From NCBI GenBank assembly GCA_034006985.1, contig JAVERT010000011.1:1-64000 (forward strand): a DNA stretch of 64,000 nucleotides, read 5' to 3'. Shown one piece after another: positions 7,609 to 16,077 of the stretch; position 1 is the first letter of the stretch; each line of letters begins with the position of its first letter. The position numbers and the translations under genes were made by a program. The notes under the pieces were generated by a model. The model was given only the letters and a program-made list of their open reading frames with translations, was not told where the DNA came from and made no database searches. Source of the stretch: Gudongella sp034006985. Lineage in GTDB: Bacteria > Bacillota > Clostridia > Tissierellales > Tissierellaceae.

Positions 7609-8814
7609 TTATTTGTTTATTGCATTGGTGATTCTTTTTAAGCCTTCTTCTATAATAGATCTTGGCATTGCTAGATTTAAACGAACAAAACCTTTTGCAT
7701 TTCCAACAAATAAACTGTCTCCACCTTCTAATAAAACTCCGGCATTATCTGCAAAAAATGCTGGTAAATCATCTACATCTGGTAAACATTTATTAAAATC
7801 TACCCAAGCAAGATATGTTGCCTCTGGAATCTGATAAACAGCCTCTGGTAAATGTGTTCCCAAGTAATCTTTCACAAATTGAAAATTACTATCAAGATAC
7901 TCTTTTAATTCCTCCATCCATTCCCCACCTTTATCATAGGCAGCCTTGTGTGCTACTAGAGATAGGGGATTTATCATTCCTATGTTTTTATCTCTACTTG
8001 AAAATTGTTCTCTTAGTTCAAGATTTCTAATAATAATATTTGATAGCATAAGTCCAGCCATATTGAATGTCTTACTTGCTGACATGGCAGTTATTAGCTT
8101 ATCGTAATCTGGCATTATCTTTCCCATTGGAATATGTTTCTTACCAGGTCGTATTAAATCACAGTGTATTTCATCTGAAATCATCCATAGATTATACTTT
8201 TCTGCTATATCGGCAACTTTTCTAAGTTCATCTTCAGTCCACATTCTTCCTGTTGGGTTGTGAGGATTACAAAATATTATCATTTTCATCTTAGGATCCG
8301 ATGCTTTTTTTTCAAAGTCTTCAAAATCAATTGTAAAGTAGCCATCATCGTTTTTTAAATCAGAGCATACTAAATCAATATTGTTATAAGTAGCGGTATG
8401 CTTAAAAAAGCCATAGGCTGGTGTGTTTATTAAAATCTTTTCATCATCTTCTACTAGTATTTCTGCTAAAGAATATAGTGCTGGAATTATCCCTGGTGAA
8501 AATACTAATTCTTCTTTTGAAAAATTCCAATCATAGTACTTTTTACACCATGTAGAAAATGCATCGTAGTATTCATCGTCAAATACCTTGGTATATCCAA
8601 AAATTCTTTTATCAACTCTTTCTTTTATTGCCTGACAAATTTCTGGTGGTGTTGCAAATTCCATGTCAGCAACCCACATACGTACAAATTCTTCATCTTT
8701 AAAAGGAAAAACTTTCTCAGGCCCAGCATTGAAAATGTAACTTCTAAAGCCATCTGTATTTAGCGCGTTTGTATTCTTTCTGTCAATTATCTCATCAAAA
8801 TTATAATTCATCAT
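7609..8814 (-). CDS. patB: MalY/PatB-family PLP aminotransferase / C-S lyase
   Basis: Fold-type I PLP enzyme of 401 residues, probably a cystathionine beta-lyase releasing homocysteine, ammonia and pyruvate. The N-terminal WVADMEF (47-53) is typical of the PatB/MalY group. NPHNPTG (183-189), the cofactor Asp214 in SDEIH and the Schiff-base Lys248 in SASKTF are all present. Two ATG codons in tandem follow a GGGGGT ribosome site. No methionine-pathway genes are adjacent, so it could also act on other cysteine S-conjugates or as an aminotransferase. Confidence 0.88.
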   Translation of the reverse strand: MMNYNFDEIIDRKNTNALNTDGFRSYIFNAGPEKVFPFKDEEFVRMWVADMEFATPPEICQAIKERVDKRIFGYTKVFDDEYYDAFSTWCKKYYDWNFSKEELVFSPGIIPALYSLAEILVEDDEKILINTPAYGFFKHTATYNNIDLVCSDLKNDDGYFTIDFEDFEKKASDPKMKMIIFCNPHNPTGRMWTEDELRKVADIAEKYNLWMISDEIHCDLIRPGKKHIPMGKIMPDYDKLITAMSASKTFNMAGLMLSNIIIRNLELREQFSSRDKNIGMINPLSLVAHKAAYDKGGEWMEELKEYLDSNFQFVKDYLGTHLPEAVYQIPEATYLAWVDFNKCLPDVDDLPAFFADNAGVLLEGGDSLFVGNAKGFVRLNLAMPRSIIEEGLKRITNAINK

Positions 8815-8866
8815 TTTACCCCCTTAATTATATGAAAAAACTTAAAACTTCTCTATTAATTATAGC

Positions 8867-8890
8867 AAAAGCCTCTCATAAATGAGAGGC
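8867..8890 (-). terminator. Terminator of the methylmalonyl-CoA operon
   Basis: GCCTCTCAT (8871-8879) pairs with ATGAGAGGC (8882-8890). On the minus strand the stem is followed by TTTTGC. It lies ten bases past the stop of the last operon gene. Confidence 0.85.
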
Positions 8891-8899
8891 CATGTTTTA

Positions 8900-10075
8900 T
8901 TATCCAAAGAACATTAATAACATACCTGCTGCTATAGCTGAACCTATTACTCCAGCTACATTTGGTCCCATCGCATGCATCAATAAGAAGTTTCTTGGGT
9001 TTGATTCTTGTCCTACTTTTTGTGATACCCTTGCTGCCATCGGTACTGCTGAAACTCCAGCGGAACCAATTAATGGATTTACTTTTCCTCCTGAGAGTTT
9101 GTACATCAACTTACCAAGAAGTACACCAAATGCTGTACCTATGGAAAATGCTACAAGTCCTAGTAGTATTATGCTTACTGTCTGTAGGTTCCAGAAGTTT
9201 TCTGCACTTGCTGTTGCTCCTACTGTTACTCCTAAAAATATTGTTACTATATTTATTAATTCATTTTGTGCTGTTTTTGATAATCTATCTGTTAAGGTTG
9301 TTTCTCTAAATAAATTTCCTAGCATTAGCATCCCAACAAGTGGCGCTGCTGATGGTAGTATTAAACTTACAAGTAATGTTACCATAATTGGAAATATTAT
9401 CTTTTCTTTTTTAGAAACTGGTCTTAGTTGTTCCATTACTACTGCTCGTTCTTCTTTTGTTGTCAAAGCTCTCATAATTGGCGGCTGGATTATTGGTACT
9501 AGTGCCATATATGAATAAGCTGCTACTGCAATTGGTCCTAGTAGATGTGGTGCTAGTTTTGCTGTTAAGTATAGAGCTGTTGGTCCATCTGCTCCGCCTA
9601 TTATTCCTATACTAGCTGCTTCTGGTCCTGTAAATCCCAATAGTATTGCTCCTACAAATGTTGCAAATATACCAAATTGAGCTGCTGCACCTAAAAGAAC
9701 TGACTTAGGATTTGCTATTAAGGGTCCAAAATCTGTCATTGCTCCTACACCCATAAATATTAATGGTGGATAGATTCCAAGCTTAACTCCTAAGTATAAG
9801 TAGTATAATAGACCACCCAACTCTTTTGTATGACTTACTAAATTGCCGTTGGGGTCTTTTATTATTTCTACTATTGGTGCCTTCATTAAATCTGCTCCTG
9901 GTAAATTTGCTAGGAGCATTCCAAATGCTATGGGTACTAGTAATAGTGGTTCAAAACCTTTTACTATTGCTAAGTACAATAGTACTAATGATATTAATAG
10001 CATTATTATATGCCCATACTCCATCAATGCAAAACCTGTGTTTTGCCAAAAATCAGTTATTATTTCTATCAGCAT
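8900..10075 (-). CDS. mmdB: Na+-translocating decarboxylase beta subunit
   Basis: Membrane subunit that decarboxylates carboxybiotin and exports Na+ (OadB/GcdB/MmdB family). The 391-residue protein has about ten hydrophobic segments and the family signature GGADGPTA at 160-167; its Asp163 corresponds to the essential coupling aspartate of this family. The C-terminal half ends in conserved membrane segments (NPRNFLLMHAMGPNVAGVIGSA). It is the last gene of the mutase-to-decarboxylase operon, 24 bases after the biotin carrier, and is followed by a strong terminator. Confidence 0.95.
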   Translation of the reverse strand: MLIEIITDFWQNTGFALMEYGHIIMLLISLVLLYLAIVKGFEPLLLVPIAFGMLLANLPGADLMKAPIVEIIKDPNGNLVSHTKELGGLLYYLYLGVKLGIYPPLIFMGVGAMTDFGPLIANPKSVLLGAAAQFGIFATFVGAILLGFTGPEAASIGIIGGADGPTALYLTAKLAPHLLGPIAVAAYSYMALVPIIQPPIMRALTTKEERAVVMEQLRPVSKKEKIIFPIMVTLLVSLILPSAAPLVGMLMLGNLFRETTLTDRLSKTAQNELINIVTIFLGVTVGATASAENFWNLQTVSIILLGLVAFSIGTAFGVLLGKLMYKLSGGKVNPLIGSAGVSAVPMAARVSQKVGQESNPRNFLLMHAMGPNVAGVIGSAIAAGMLLMFFG

Positions 10076-10099
10076 TCTTTTTCATCCTTTCCTAAAGGC

Positions 10100-10492
10100 T
10101 TAGTCTATGAGTACTAATTTGTCTCCAGTATTTACTGCGGCTCCTTCTTGAGTTAAAATACTCGATACTACGCCGTCTTTAGGTGATACTATCTCATTTT
10201 CCATTTTCATCGCTTCTAGGATTAGGAGTACTTCATTTTCTTTTACTTGTTGGCCTTCTTTTACTAATATTTTCCATATGTTTCCTGGCATTGGTGAATC
10301 TACTATTTCTTGTCCAGCACTTGCTTCTACTGCTGCCGCTGCTGCTTTTGGTGCTGCCTTTGGTGTTGGTGCTGATGTTGCTTTTGATACAGTTGATGCT
10401 ACTTTTTTCGGTGCTGTTGACACCACTTCTCCTACTTCTTCTACTTCTACATCATAGCTCTTATTATTTACATTTATTATAAATTTTCTCAT
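10100..10492 (-). CDS. mmdC: Biotin carboxyl carrier subunit (gamma) of the decarboxylase
   Basis: Small carrier that shuttles CO2 on biotin between the carboxyltransferase and the membrane pump. The 130 residues divide into an N-terminal segment (1-25), a flexible Ala/Pro/Lys-rich linker (about 27-60) and a C-terminal biotinyl domain with EAMKMEN. Lys96 is the predicted biotinylation site. The Ala/Pro linker is what makes the DNA at 10300-10480 look repetitive. It lies between the delta and beta subunits, the usual arrangement in such pumps. Confidence 0.93.
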   Translation of the reverse strand: MRKFIINVNNKSYDVEVEEVGEVVSTAPKKVASTVSKATSAPTPKAAPKAAAAAVEASAGQEIVDSPMPGNIWKILVKEGQQVKENEVLLILEAMKMENEIVSPKDGVVSSILTQEGAAVNTGDKLVLID

Positions 10493-10510
10493 ATTTTCGC
10501 CTCCGCTTAT

Positions 10511-10876
10511 TTATAATTTTCCATATAGATGTTCTTGTTTGGACATTTCTCTCCATACTGTTGTGCTTTGGTTTGTTCTTCTTATGCTAGTTATATTTAT
10601 ATCTGGTATATTAAGTCCTAAGCTTGCTGCTATGGCTGCTGATATAACTGCTATTAATTCATCTTGGTCTTCTATTTCTTCGGTATTCTCTGATTCTAAT
10701 AGGTCTGGTTTTAGTTCTTCTTTTTTAGGAGGCTCTGGTGCTTTTTTTCCGCTTTCTTTCCCCATGTTTTTTAATAGTCCTATTAGGAGTGATATCATAA
10801 CTAGAACAACAAATACTACAAACATACTTACTAAGGTTACTATCAGTGCTTCTGACATTGTTACTTCATTACCCAT
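10511..10876 (-). CDS. mmdD: OadG-family membrane anchor (delta subunit)
   Basis: Assembly and anchor subunit of Na+-pumping decarboxylases. It has 121 residues with one N-terminal membrane helix (about 8-35), a Lys/Glu/Pro-rich charged linker, and a conserved-looking C-terminal tail containing ISAAIAASLGL. This layout matches the OadG/MmdD group, which tethers the alpha subunit to the membrane complex. It follows the alpha subunit by 13 bases and precedes the biotin carrier by 18. Confidence 0.85.
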   Translation of the reverse strand: MGNEVTMSEALIVTLVSMFVVFVVLVMISLLIGLLKNMGKESGKKAPEPPKKEELKPDLLESENTEEIEDQDELIAVISAAIAASLGLNIPDINITSIRRTNQSTTVWREMSKQEHLYGKL

Positions 10877-10889
10877 TTATCTTCTCCCC

Positions 10890-12434
10890 CTATACTGGCA
10901 GGTTGCCGTGTTTTTTCGCTGGTCTATTTTCTCTTTTTGTTTCTAACATATCAAATGCACTTATTAGTCTTGGTCTTGTTTGACTTGGTACTAATACATC
11001 ATCTACAAATCCTCTTTGTGCTGCTATATATGGATTTGCAACGGTATCTTTATATTCTTGGATTTTATTTGCTCTTGTTGCTATTGGGTCATCCGAATCT
11101 GCTATTTCATTTTTAAATATTATATTTGCTGCTCCATCTGGTCCCATTACTGCGATTTCTGCATTTGGCCATGCAAATACCTGATCTGCTCCCATATCTT
11201 TACTACACATTGCAAGATATGCTCCACCATATGCTTTCCTTACAATCAAAGTAACCTTTGGAACTGTCGCTTCTGAATATGCATATAACATTTTTGCTCC
11301 GTGTCTTATAATACCACCGTATTCTTGTGATAGTCCTGGTAGGAAGCCTGGTACATCTACTAAATTAAGTAGTGGAATATTAAAGGCATCACAGGTTCTT
11401 ATAAACCTTCCTGCCTTATCTGATGCGTTTATATCTAAACATCCTGCTAGTATTTTGGGTTGATTTGCTACTACTCCTATTGTTCTTCCGTTTAGCCTTA
11501 TGTATCCTGTTATAATGTTTTGCGCATATAATGCTTGAACTTCAAAGAAGTATTCTTCATCTGCTAGCGTCTTTATTATCTCTTTCATATCGTATGGCTT
11601 GTTTGGATTTTCTGGTACTAGTTCATTTAGTCTTTCGTCTATTCTATTTATGTCATCTTCTATATCGTATACTGGTGGTTGTTCTAAATTATTTGATGGT
11701 AATAGTGCTAATAATTCTATTATTCTATCTATTGTTTCTTGTTCTGTTTTGTCTATAAAATGTGCTACGCCACTTATTTTATTGTGAGTATTTGCTCCTC
11801 CTAGTGCTTCTTGAGTTACATCTTCTCCTGTTACTGATTTTATTACTTGTGGTCCTGTTATAAACATCATGCTTGTTTTATCTGTCATAAATATAAAGTC
11901 TGTTATTGCTGGTGAATATACTGCTCCCCCTGCACATGGTCCCATTATTACTGATATTTGTGGTATTACACCTGAGGAAATTGTATTTCTAAAGAAAATT
12001 TTCCCATAGCCTGATAGTGCATCTACACCTTCTTGAATTCTTGCTCCACCGGAATCATTAAATCCTACAATTGGTGCTCCCATTTTTAATGCCATATCTT
12101 GTACTTTGTTTATCTTTGCTGCATGCATTTCTCCTAGTGATCCGCCTATTACTGTAAAATCCTGTGCATATACAAATACTAGTCTACCTTCTACCATTCC
12201 ATAGCCTGTTACTACTCCATCTGCTTCTGCTTCTACTTTATCCATATTGAAGTTTGTGGCTCTATGTTTAACAAATGCATCTAATTCTACAAAACTTTCT
12301 GCATCTAGTAGGTAATCTATTCTTTCCCTTGCTGTCATTTTCCCTGAACTATGATGCTTTTCTATTCTTTTTGCTCCTCCACCTAAGGAAATTTTTTCCT
12401 TAGCTTCTAACAGGTCTTGAATCTTGTGGTTCAT
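10890..12434 (-). CDS. mmdA: Methylmalonyl-CoA decarboxylase alpha subunit (carboxyltransferase)
   Basis: Cytoplasmic carboxyltransferase that moves the carboxyl group of methylmalonyl-CoA to biotin, leaving propionyl-CoA. At 514 residues it is a standard two-lobe crotonase-fold carboxyltransferase. SGGARIQEG (128-136) and GPCAGGAVYSPA (165-176) form the first acyl-CoA site; GGAYLAMCSKDMGAD marks the second lobe. With the epimerase directly upstream and the pump subunits downstream, methylmalonyl-CoA is the best substrate call. Propionyl-CoA carboxylase beta is the main alternative, but no biotin carboxylase gene is present. Confidence 0.93.
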   Translation of the reverse strand: MNHKIQDLLEAKEKISLGGGAKRIEKHHSSGKMTARERIDYLLDAESFVELDAFVKHRATNFNMDKVEAEADGVVTGYGMVEGRLVFVYAQDFTVIGGSLGEMHAAKINKVQDMALKMGAPIVGFNDSGGARIQEGVDALSGYGKIFFRNTISSGVIPQISVIMGPCAGGAVYSPAITDFIFMTDKTSMMFITGPQVIKSVTGEDVTQEALGGANTHNKISGVAHFIDKTEQETIDRIIELLALLPSNNLEQPPVYDIEDDINRIDERLNELVPENPNKPYDMKEIIKTLADEEYFFEVQALYAQNIITGYIRLNGRTIGVVANQPKILAGCLDINASDKAGRFIRTCDAFNIPLLNLVDVPGFLPGLSQEYGGIIRHGAKMLYAYSEATVPKVTLIVRKAYGGAYLAMCSKDMGADQVFAWPNAEIAVMGPDGAANIIFKNEIADSDDPIATRANKIQEYKDTVANPYIAAQRGFVDDVLVPSQTRPRLISAFDMLETKRENRPAKKHGNLPV

Positions 12435-12451
12435 ATTTACCCTCCTTCATG

Positions 12452-12853
12452 TTAATCTCTTTGACTGATTTCAATTAAAACACCGGATGTCGATTTTGGA
12501 TGTAGAAAAGCTATTCTAGCTCCACCTGCTCCATATCTAGGTTCTTTGTCTATTAATCTAACACCTTTTTCTTCAAGTTCTTTAATCTTCGCTTCGATAT
12601 CATCGACTTTAAAAGCAATATGTTGTAAGCCTTCACCTTTTTTCTCAATAAATCTGGCAATTGGTCCATCTTCTGTTGTAGATTCTAGGAGTTCAATTTC
12701 AGAATCTCCAACTGGTAAAAAAGCTACTTTTACATGTTGTTCTTCCACGACTTCTTGAGAAGTACATTCTATGCCTAGCATTTCTTCATAAAACTTAAGT
12801 GTTTCTTCAAGGTTTTTAACTGCTATACCAATATGATCAATTTTAGTAATCAT
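12452..12853 (-). CDS. mce: Methylmalonyl-CoA epimerase
   Basis: Interconverts (R)- and (S)-methylmalonyl-CoA, linking the mutase to the decarboxylase. The 133-residue protein has two VOC-fold repeats. Predicted metal ligands are His7 (KIDHIGIAV), His78 (LQHIAFKV) and Glu128 (GVLIEIS), and the catalytic region around Glu53 is conserved. It sits between meaB (14-base gap) and mmdA (17-base gap) in one transcript, exactly where the pathway needs it. Confidence 0.95.
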   Translation of the reverse strand: MITKIDHIGIAVKNLEETLKFYEEMLGIECTSQEVVEEQHVKVAFLPVGDSEIELLESTTEDGPIARFIEKKGEGLQHIAFKVDDIEAKIKELEEKGVRLIDKEPRYGAGGARIAFLHPKSTSGVLIEISQRD

Positions 12854-12867
12854 AATAACCTCCTCTT

Positions 12868-13818
12868 TTAGTCTTTTTTGATTAACGAAATTATCTTTTC
12901 CTTAGCTGAATATGGATCTTCTTCTCTGCGTGCTACTCGTTCTGAAAGCTCATCTAAAATATCATCTTCATTTGCTCTATCCATAATAATTTTTAACAAC
13001 TCTTCTTCTACTAACTGGACTATCTCGACTCTTAAATTTCGTCGTCTTATTTCATGCAACTTATCTGTGTCTATTAGAAACTTCTTATGTAGCTCTAATT
13101 TTTCTAATAATAGGTCTATGCTATCATTTTTAAGTGCCGAAACTTGTACAACTGGTGGTCTGTAATCCTCTTTTTCATTTAAATCAAGGTTCATCTCAAT
13201 TTCAACTTGTGTCTTATCTGCTCCATCTAAGTCAGATTTGTTAATTGCAAAAACATCTGCTATCTCCATTATCCCGGCTTTTATGGCTTGAATATCATCC
13301 CCCATATTTGGAATCATAACCATTAAAACAGTATCCGCCATTTTTACAATATCGATCTCTGATTGACCTACTCCTACGGTTTCAATAAAAATATAATCAC
13401 AACCGTATAAATCTAAAACTTTCACTGCTCCCCAAGTAGCCTTTGATATCCCACCTAAGAAGCCTCTTGTCCCCATACTCCTAATAAAAACATCTTTATC
13501 AAGTGCTAGGTCATTCATCCTTATTCTATCTCCAAGAATAGCTCCACCGCTAAAAGGGCTGGTTGGGTCAACTGCAATAATACCTACTTTTTTATCTTGT
13601 TTTCTTAACGCTTTAGTAAGTCTATCTGTTAATGTTGATTTGCCACTCCCAGGGGAACCTGTGATTCCAATAACATAAGCGTTCCCTGTTTTATAAAATA
13701 AATGTTTTATTATATCTATGGCTTTTTCATCGTTATTCTCAAGCATAGAAATAAGGCGTGCGCAGGCTCTTTTATCTGATTCTAATAGCCTCTTTTCTAT
13801 ATCCAAATCTAACACCAC
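12868..13818 (-). CDS. meaB: Methylmalonyl-CoA mutase-associated GTPase MeaB
   Basis: G-protein chaperone that gates adenosylcobalamin loading and protects the mutase from inactivation. It has 316 residues with P-loop GSPGSGKST at 54-62, the family segment VDPTSPFSGGAILGDRIRM and the NKSD base-recognition motif. The drawn start is a GTG abutting the TAG stop of the B12-binding subunit. Because AGGTGG overlaps that GTG, the true start may be the in-frame TTG at codon 5, which has better spacing. Translational coupling with the mutase gene is likely. Confidence 0.94.
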   Translation of the reverse strand: MVLDLDIEKRLLESDKRACARLISMLENNDEKAIDIIKHLFYKTGNAYVIGITGSPGSGKSTLTDRLTKALRKQDKKVGIIAVDPTSPFSGGAILGDRIRMNDLALDKDVFIRSMGTRGFLGGISKATWGAVKVLDLYGCDYIFIETVGVGQSEIDIVKMADTVLMVMIPNMGDDIQAIKAGIMEIADVFAINKSDLDGADKTQVEIEMNLDLNEKEDYRPPVVQVSALKNDSIDLLLEKLELHKKFLIDTDKLHEIRRRNLRVEIVQLVEEELLKIIMDRANEDDILDELSERVARREEDPYSAKEKIISLIKKD

Positions 13819-14217
13819 CTATTTTCTTATTATATTGGCTTTTATAAATTCTATAACCTCAGTTGTTGGAGTTCCTGGAGTGAAAATAGCTTTTATTCCG
13901 GCTTCTAAAAGACCTGGAATATCTTCTTCTGGAATTACACCGCCTCCAAGTATTAAAACATCATCTACTCCTTCTTCTTTTAAAAGTCTTACAACTTTTG
14001 GAAAAAGGTGATTGTGTGCTCCTGAAAGTATGCTCATAGCTACAACATCAACATCCTCTTGAATTGAAGCAGCAACTATTTGCTCTGGAGTTTGCCTAAG
14101 TCCAGTATAAATAACTTCCATACCCGCATCTCTTAAAGATCTTGCTATTACCTTAGCTCCTCTATCGTGTCCATCTAAACCAGGCTTTGCGACGAGTACT
14201 CTAATAGGTCTATCCAT
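13819..14217 (-). CDS. Methylmalonyl-CoA mutase small subunit, B12-binding
   Basis: Cobalamin-binding domain encoded as a separate 132-residue chain. It has the D-x-H-x-x-G motif as DGHDRG (15-20), where His17 would coordinate cobalt. SILSGAHNH and the GGG turn that hold the nucleotide tail follow. With the separate large subunit upstream it forms the two-chain mutase found in many Firmicutes and archaea, unlike the fused single chain of most bacteria. It overlaps nothing but abuts meaB. Confidence 0.93.
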   Translation of the reverse strand: MDRPIRVLVAKPGLDGHDRGAKVIARSLRDAGMEVIYTGLRQTPEQIVAASIQEDVDVVAMSILSGAHNHLFPKVVRLLKEEGVDDVLILGGGVIPEEDIPGLLEAGIKAIFTPGTPTTEVIEFIKANIIRK

Positions 14218-14239
14218 TTGTTTTCCTCCTTATATATAT

Positions 14240-15919
14240 CTATAAAATAACAGTTTGTTCGTATTCGCCAAATACTTCTCTTAACTCTCCACAAATTTCA
14301 CCAAGAGTCGCATACTCTCTAACTGCGTCTACTATATATGGCATTAAGTTTTCATCCGTCTCTGCTTTTGCTTTAAGAATTTCTAGTGCTTTATTTACAG
14401 CCTCATTGTCTCTATTTTCTCTAAGTTTTTGTAATTTCTTTCTTTGAAGTATTTCAACATGTGGATCTACTCTCAATAATTCTCTACTCCCAGTTTCTTT
14501 AACTTGGAATTTATTTACTCCTACAACAATCTGCTCCAAAGATTCAATTTGCATTTGATACTTGTATGCAGAGTTTTGGATTTCTTTTTGAATAAACCCT
14601 TTTTCTATAGCTTTAGTAGCTCCACCTAGGTTATCAATCTTTTTAATATAATCCATCGCTTCTTCTTCTATACTATTTGTTAAACTCTCTATATAGTATG
14701 AGCCTGCAAGTGGATCTATTGTTTGAGTAACACCTGATTCATAGGCCACTATTTGTTGAGTTCTAAGTGCAATTTTAACAGAATCTTCTGTTGGCAATGC
14801 AAGTGCCTCATCTCTTGAATTAGTGTGTAGTGATTGTGTTCCTCCTAATACGGCAGCTAAAGTTTGAATGGCTACCCTAACTATATTATTATCAGGTTGT
14901 TGTGCCGTTAAAGTTGAACCTGCTGTTTGTGTATGAAACTTAAGTTGCATAGATTTTTCTTTTTTTGCATGAAATCTTTCTTTCATAATTTTCGCCCATA
15001 GTCTTCTTGCAGCTCTATATTTTGAAATTTCTTCTAATAAATCATTGTGAGCATTAAAGAAGAAGGAAAGTCTTGGTCCAAAATCATCAACATCTAGTCC
15101 AGCTTTTATAGCTGCTTCTACATATGCAATACCATCTGCTAATGTAAATGCAACTTCTTGAGCTGCAGTAGAACCTGCTTCTCTAATATGATATCCACTT
15201 ATACTTATAGTATTCCATTGTGGCACTTCTTTAGAGCAATATTCAAATATATTTGTAATTAATCTCATAGATTCTTCTGGTGGAAATATATATGTTCCTC
15301 TTGCAATGTATTCTTTTAATATATCATTTTGAATTGTTCCTCTTAATTTATTTGCTGCTACGCCTTGTTTTTCTGCAACTACAATATACATTGCTAAAAG
15401 AACGCTTGCAGGCGCATTTATTGTCATTGAAGTAGAAACCTTGTCCATTGGTATACCATCAAAAAGTACTTCCATATCCCTTAAGGAGTCAATTGCTACT
15501 CCAACTTTACCAACTTCACCTTCTGACAAGCTATGATCTGAGTCATAACCAATTTGTGTAGGTAAGTCGAACGCTACGCTTAGTCCTGTTTGGCCTTGGT
15601 CTAGTAGATATTTATATCTTTTATTAGACTCTTCCGCTGTGGCAAAACCTGCATATTGTCTCATTGTCCAAAATCTGCCTCGATACATTGTTGGCTGAAC
15701 TCCTCTTGTATATGGGTATTCTCCCGGAAATCCTAAATCTTCTTCATAGTCCATATTTTCAATGTTAAGTGGCGTATAGAGTCTTTTAACCTCTTTGTCG
15801 GAACCCGTGGAAAAAACTTTTTTCCTTTCAGGGAATTTATCGAGTAGTTTTTCGACCTTATTATCTTCCCAATCTTCGAAAGATGAACTTAAATGGTCAA
15901 GTTTCTTTTTATCGGACAT
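14240..15919 (-). CDS. Methylmalonyl-CoA mutase large (catalytic) subunit
   Basis: TIM-barrel subunit that binds succinyl- or methylmalonyl-CoA and performs the adenosylcobalamin radical rearrangement. The 559 residues match split mutases. Recognisable segments include PYTRGVQPTMYRGRFWTMRQYAGFATAEESN, GLSVAFDLPTQIGYDSDH and HTQTAGSTLTAQQPDNN, written here as separate family blocks. CAAGGAGGT precedes the ATG. It is the first gene of the eight-gene operon, with a sigma-A promoter at 15957-15986. Isobutyryl- or ethylmalonyl-CoA mutases are related, but the neighbours argue for methylmalonyl-CoA. Confidence 0.94.
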   Translation of the reverse strand: MSDKKKLDHLSSSFEDWEDNKVEKLLDKFPERKKVFSTGSDKEVKRLYTPLNIENMDYEEDLGFPGEYPYTRGVQPTMYRGRFWTMRQYAGFATAEESNKRYKYLLDQGQTGLSVAFDLPTQIGYDSDHSLSEGEVGKVGVAIDSLRDMEVLFDGIPMDKVSTSMTINAPASVLLAMYIVVAEKQGVAANKLRGTIQNDILKEYIARGTYIFPPEESMRLITNIFEYCSKEVPQWNTISISGYHIREAGSTAAQEVAFTLADGIAYVEAAIKAGLDVDDFGPRLSFFFNAHNDLLEEISKYRAARRLWAKIMKERFHAKKEKSMQLKFHTQTAGSTLTAQQPDNNIVRVAIQTLAAVLGGTQSLHTNSRDEALALPTEDSVKIALRTQQIVAYESGVTQTIDPLAGSYYIESLTNSIEEEAMDYIKKIDNLGGATKAIEKGFIQKEIQNSAYKYQMQIESLEQIVVGVNKFQVKETGSRELLRVDPHVEILQRKKLQKLRENRDNEAVNKALEILKAKAETDENLMPYIVDAVREYATLGEICGELREVFGEYEQTVIL

Positions 15920-15956
15920 TTTTTTACCTCCTTGTATTGGTTATATCTATATCTCT

Positions 15957-15986
15957 ATTATAGTCAAAATATACACAATAATGCAA
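15957..15986 (-). promoter_or_regulatory. Promoter of the methylmalonyl-CoA operon
   Basis: The minus strand has TTGCAT (15981-15986), 18 bases and TATAAT (15957-15962), placing transcription start about 30 bases upstream of the mutase ATG. No operator is evident in the short leader. Confidence 0.7.
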
Positions 15987-16048
15987 TATATAATTCAAAG
16001 TATTTTGAAAATGATTTTAAAATTGCATTATTTGTTTATTTACATGCG

Positions 16049-16076
16049 AAAAGCAGGCCCCCAATTGGGGTCCTGC
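16049..16076 (-). terminator. Terminator after ftsH
   Basis: A GC-rich hairpin pairs GCAGG-CCCC (16071-16076 side) with GGGG-CCTGC (16053 side) around AATT with one mismatch, followed by TTTT on the minus strand. It starts two bases after the ftsH stop. Confidence 0.85.
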
Positions 16077-16077
16077 A

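Noticed and set aside
8892..9518. Plus-strand open frame of about 208 codons inside mmdB
   Set aside because: It is antisense to a clear membrane-pump gene, starts without a good ribosome site and arises from the codon bias of the real gene.
10300..10480. GCTGCTGCT-like tandem repeat DNA
   Set aside because: It is the coding form of the Ala/Pro linker in the biotin carrier protein, not a repeat element.
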